This document shows positions 4,779 through 5,445 of a DNA stretch of 5,445 nt, piece by piece. This DNA is from Candidatus Woesearchaeota archaeon CG07_land_8_20_14_0_80_44_23. GTDB lineage: Archaea; Nanobdellota; Nanobdellia; Woesearchaeales; 0-14-0-80-44-23. Each line of letters begins with the position of its first letter. The stretch's first letter is position 1. A program made the position numbers and the translations under genes. The notes under the pieces were generated by a model. It did no database searches and was not told where the DNA came from. It saw only the letters and a list, made by a program, of their open reading frames with translations. The stretch lies in the NCBI GenBank assembly GCA_002779235.1, contig PEXD01000006.1, forward strand, positions 1 through 5,445, written 5' to 3'.

Positions 4779-5297
4779 ATGAGAAAGAGCGAACTCAAGA
4801 ATTTCATAAGAGACATACCAGATTTTCCAAAGCAGGGAATACTCTTCAGGGATATAACACCGCTTCTGCAAAATGCAGGGGCATTCAAATATGCCATTTC
4901 AAAGATGCTCTCTTTCGCCAGGAAGCAGGGGGCAGAATGCGTTGTGAGCGCAGAGTCCCGCGGATTTATCTTCGGCTCGGTCCTCGCCTACAAATTAAAG
5001 GTTCCATTTGTTCCTGTCCGGAAACCCGGGAAGCTTCCATACAAAAAAATAACCAAGGAATTCACCACAGAGTACAGCACAGATGCATTTGAGATGCATG
5101 AGGATGCAATAAAGCCGGGGCAGAAGGTGCTGATTGTTGATGACCTTCTTGCAACAGGCGGGACAGTGGCTGCTACTGCAGAACTTGTGGAGCGCCTGGG
5201 CGGAAAGGTGTGCGGCTTTGACTTTCTCATAGAATTGAGGGAGCTTAAAGGAAGGAAAAGCCTCAAGGCAGAAGTTTACAGCATAATAAAATATTAA
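4779..5297 (+). CDS. apt: Adenine phosphoribosyltransferase (APRT)
   Basis: APRT joins adenine and PRPP to form AMP in purine salvage. The 172-residue length and full motif set match the common bacterial/eukaryotic APRT type. These are IPDFPKQGILFRDITPLL at about 13-30, SAESRGFIFG at 57-66, the RKPGKLP loop at 81-87, EYSTDAFEMHEDAI at about 98-111, and the PRPP-binding VLIVDDLLATGGT at 117-129. The ATG follows GAGGT (4768-4772), which overlaps the mtnP stop, with a 6-nt spacer; the genes are 9 nt apart and surely co-translated. This makes chemical sense, since MTAP produces the adenine that APRT consumes. The type is familiar from bacteria, so ancient transfer is possible, but base composition shows nothing foreign. 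Confidence 0.97.
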   Translation: MRKSELKNFIRDIPDFPKQGILFRDITPLLQNAGAFKYAISKMLSFARKQGAECVVSAESRGFIFGSVLAYKLKVPFVPVRKPGKLPYKKITKEFTTEYSTDAFEMHEDAIKPGQKVLIVDDLLATGGTVAATAELVERLGGKVCGFDFLIELRELKGRKSLKAEVYSIIKY

Positions 5298-5319
5298 AAA
5301 TTAAGATAAATCAAAATAA

Positions 5320-5327
5320 TTTTTTTT
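5320..5327 (+). terminator. T-run ending the mtnP-apt transcript
   Basis: Eight consecutive T residues lie 23 nt past the apt stop codon in a very AT-rich stretch, the usual form of an archaeal intrinsic terminator. On the minus strand, A-rich sequence and shorter T-runs around 5296-5317 may stop the convergent gene. Confidence 0.65.
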
Positions 5328-5347
5328 ATTAGAGCATACTTCATCAT

Positions 5348-5445
5348 TTATGCTGAGGTTTTTTTGATTTCCTGCCTGAATATCTCTATTATCTCCGCTG
5401 TTGTGGTTGCCTGCTCAGGGCTCTTATTAGCCCTGTAATTCTGGA
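5348..5445 (-). CDS. C-terminal end of an unidentified minus-strand gene
   Basis: Read from 5443 on the minus strand, one frame stays open for 31 codons and stops with TAA at 5350-5348; the other two minus frames have stops. The peptide begins QNYRANKSPEQATTTAEI and ends with a charged helix-like FRQEIKKTSA. It is convergent with apt, with a 50-nt AT-rich gap between the stops. The rest of the gene is outside the window, and the fragment is too short for me to name. Confidence 0.6.
   Translation of the reverse strand, partial: QNYRANKSPEQATTTAEIIEIFRQEIKKTSA

Overview
The window looks archaeal. It carries a 64-residue L37e ribosomal protein with a CxxC-x11-CxxC zinc ribbon directly behind an Lsm (Sm-like) protein, a gene pair well known from archaea. 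It also has TATA-like boxes (A/TTTTAAAT types) upstream of genes, Shine-Dalgarno sites of the GGTGA/AGGAGG type, a T-run rather than a strong hairpin behind apt, and heavy use of AGG/AGA and ATA codons. An MTAP with a C-terminal CSC motif and a DUF1189-like membrane protein fit an archaeon, possibly a DPANN-type lineage; that last placement is inference only.

Layout. Positions 1-98 hold two hairpins, the first cut by the window edge. Positions 99-538 (minus) are the lsm-rpl37e operon. A divergent promoter region (539-692) separates it from a plus-strand pair of membrane protein genes (693-1646, 1654-2148). These converge, with only 5 nt between stops, on an unrecognised 417-residue soluble protein (2154-3407, minus). 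Positions 3408-3974 are a 567-nt divergent intergenic region. mtnP (3975-4769) and apt (4779-5297) follow on the plus strand, then a T-run, then the C-terminal end of another minus-strand gene (5348-5445).

The purine genes form one pathway: MTAP cleaves 5'-methylthioadenosine to adenine and methylthioribose-1-phosphate, and APRT converts the adenine to AMP with PRPP. The Lsm/L37e pair belongs to RNA handling and the ribosome. The two membrane proteins are probably co-expressed; their role is unknown.

The most unusual part is 3491-3796, which has no convincing gene and is almost wholly made of nested inverted repeats. It forms two adjacent multi-branched domains (3491-3659 and 3662-3796) with six terminal hairpins whose loops are only 3-4 nt. 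The two domains share flanking motifs in the same order (AAACTC near the start, CTTTAGT then GGCGC near the end), so they look like diverged copies of one module. Mispairs in the long helices are more often G-U wobbles on the plus strand, and a TATA-like box lies about 26 nt before the first paired base. A structured RNA, or a family of palindromic repeat elements, are the two main readings. Similar hairpin sequence at the left window edge suggests the family is dispersed in the genome.
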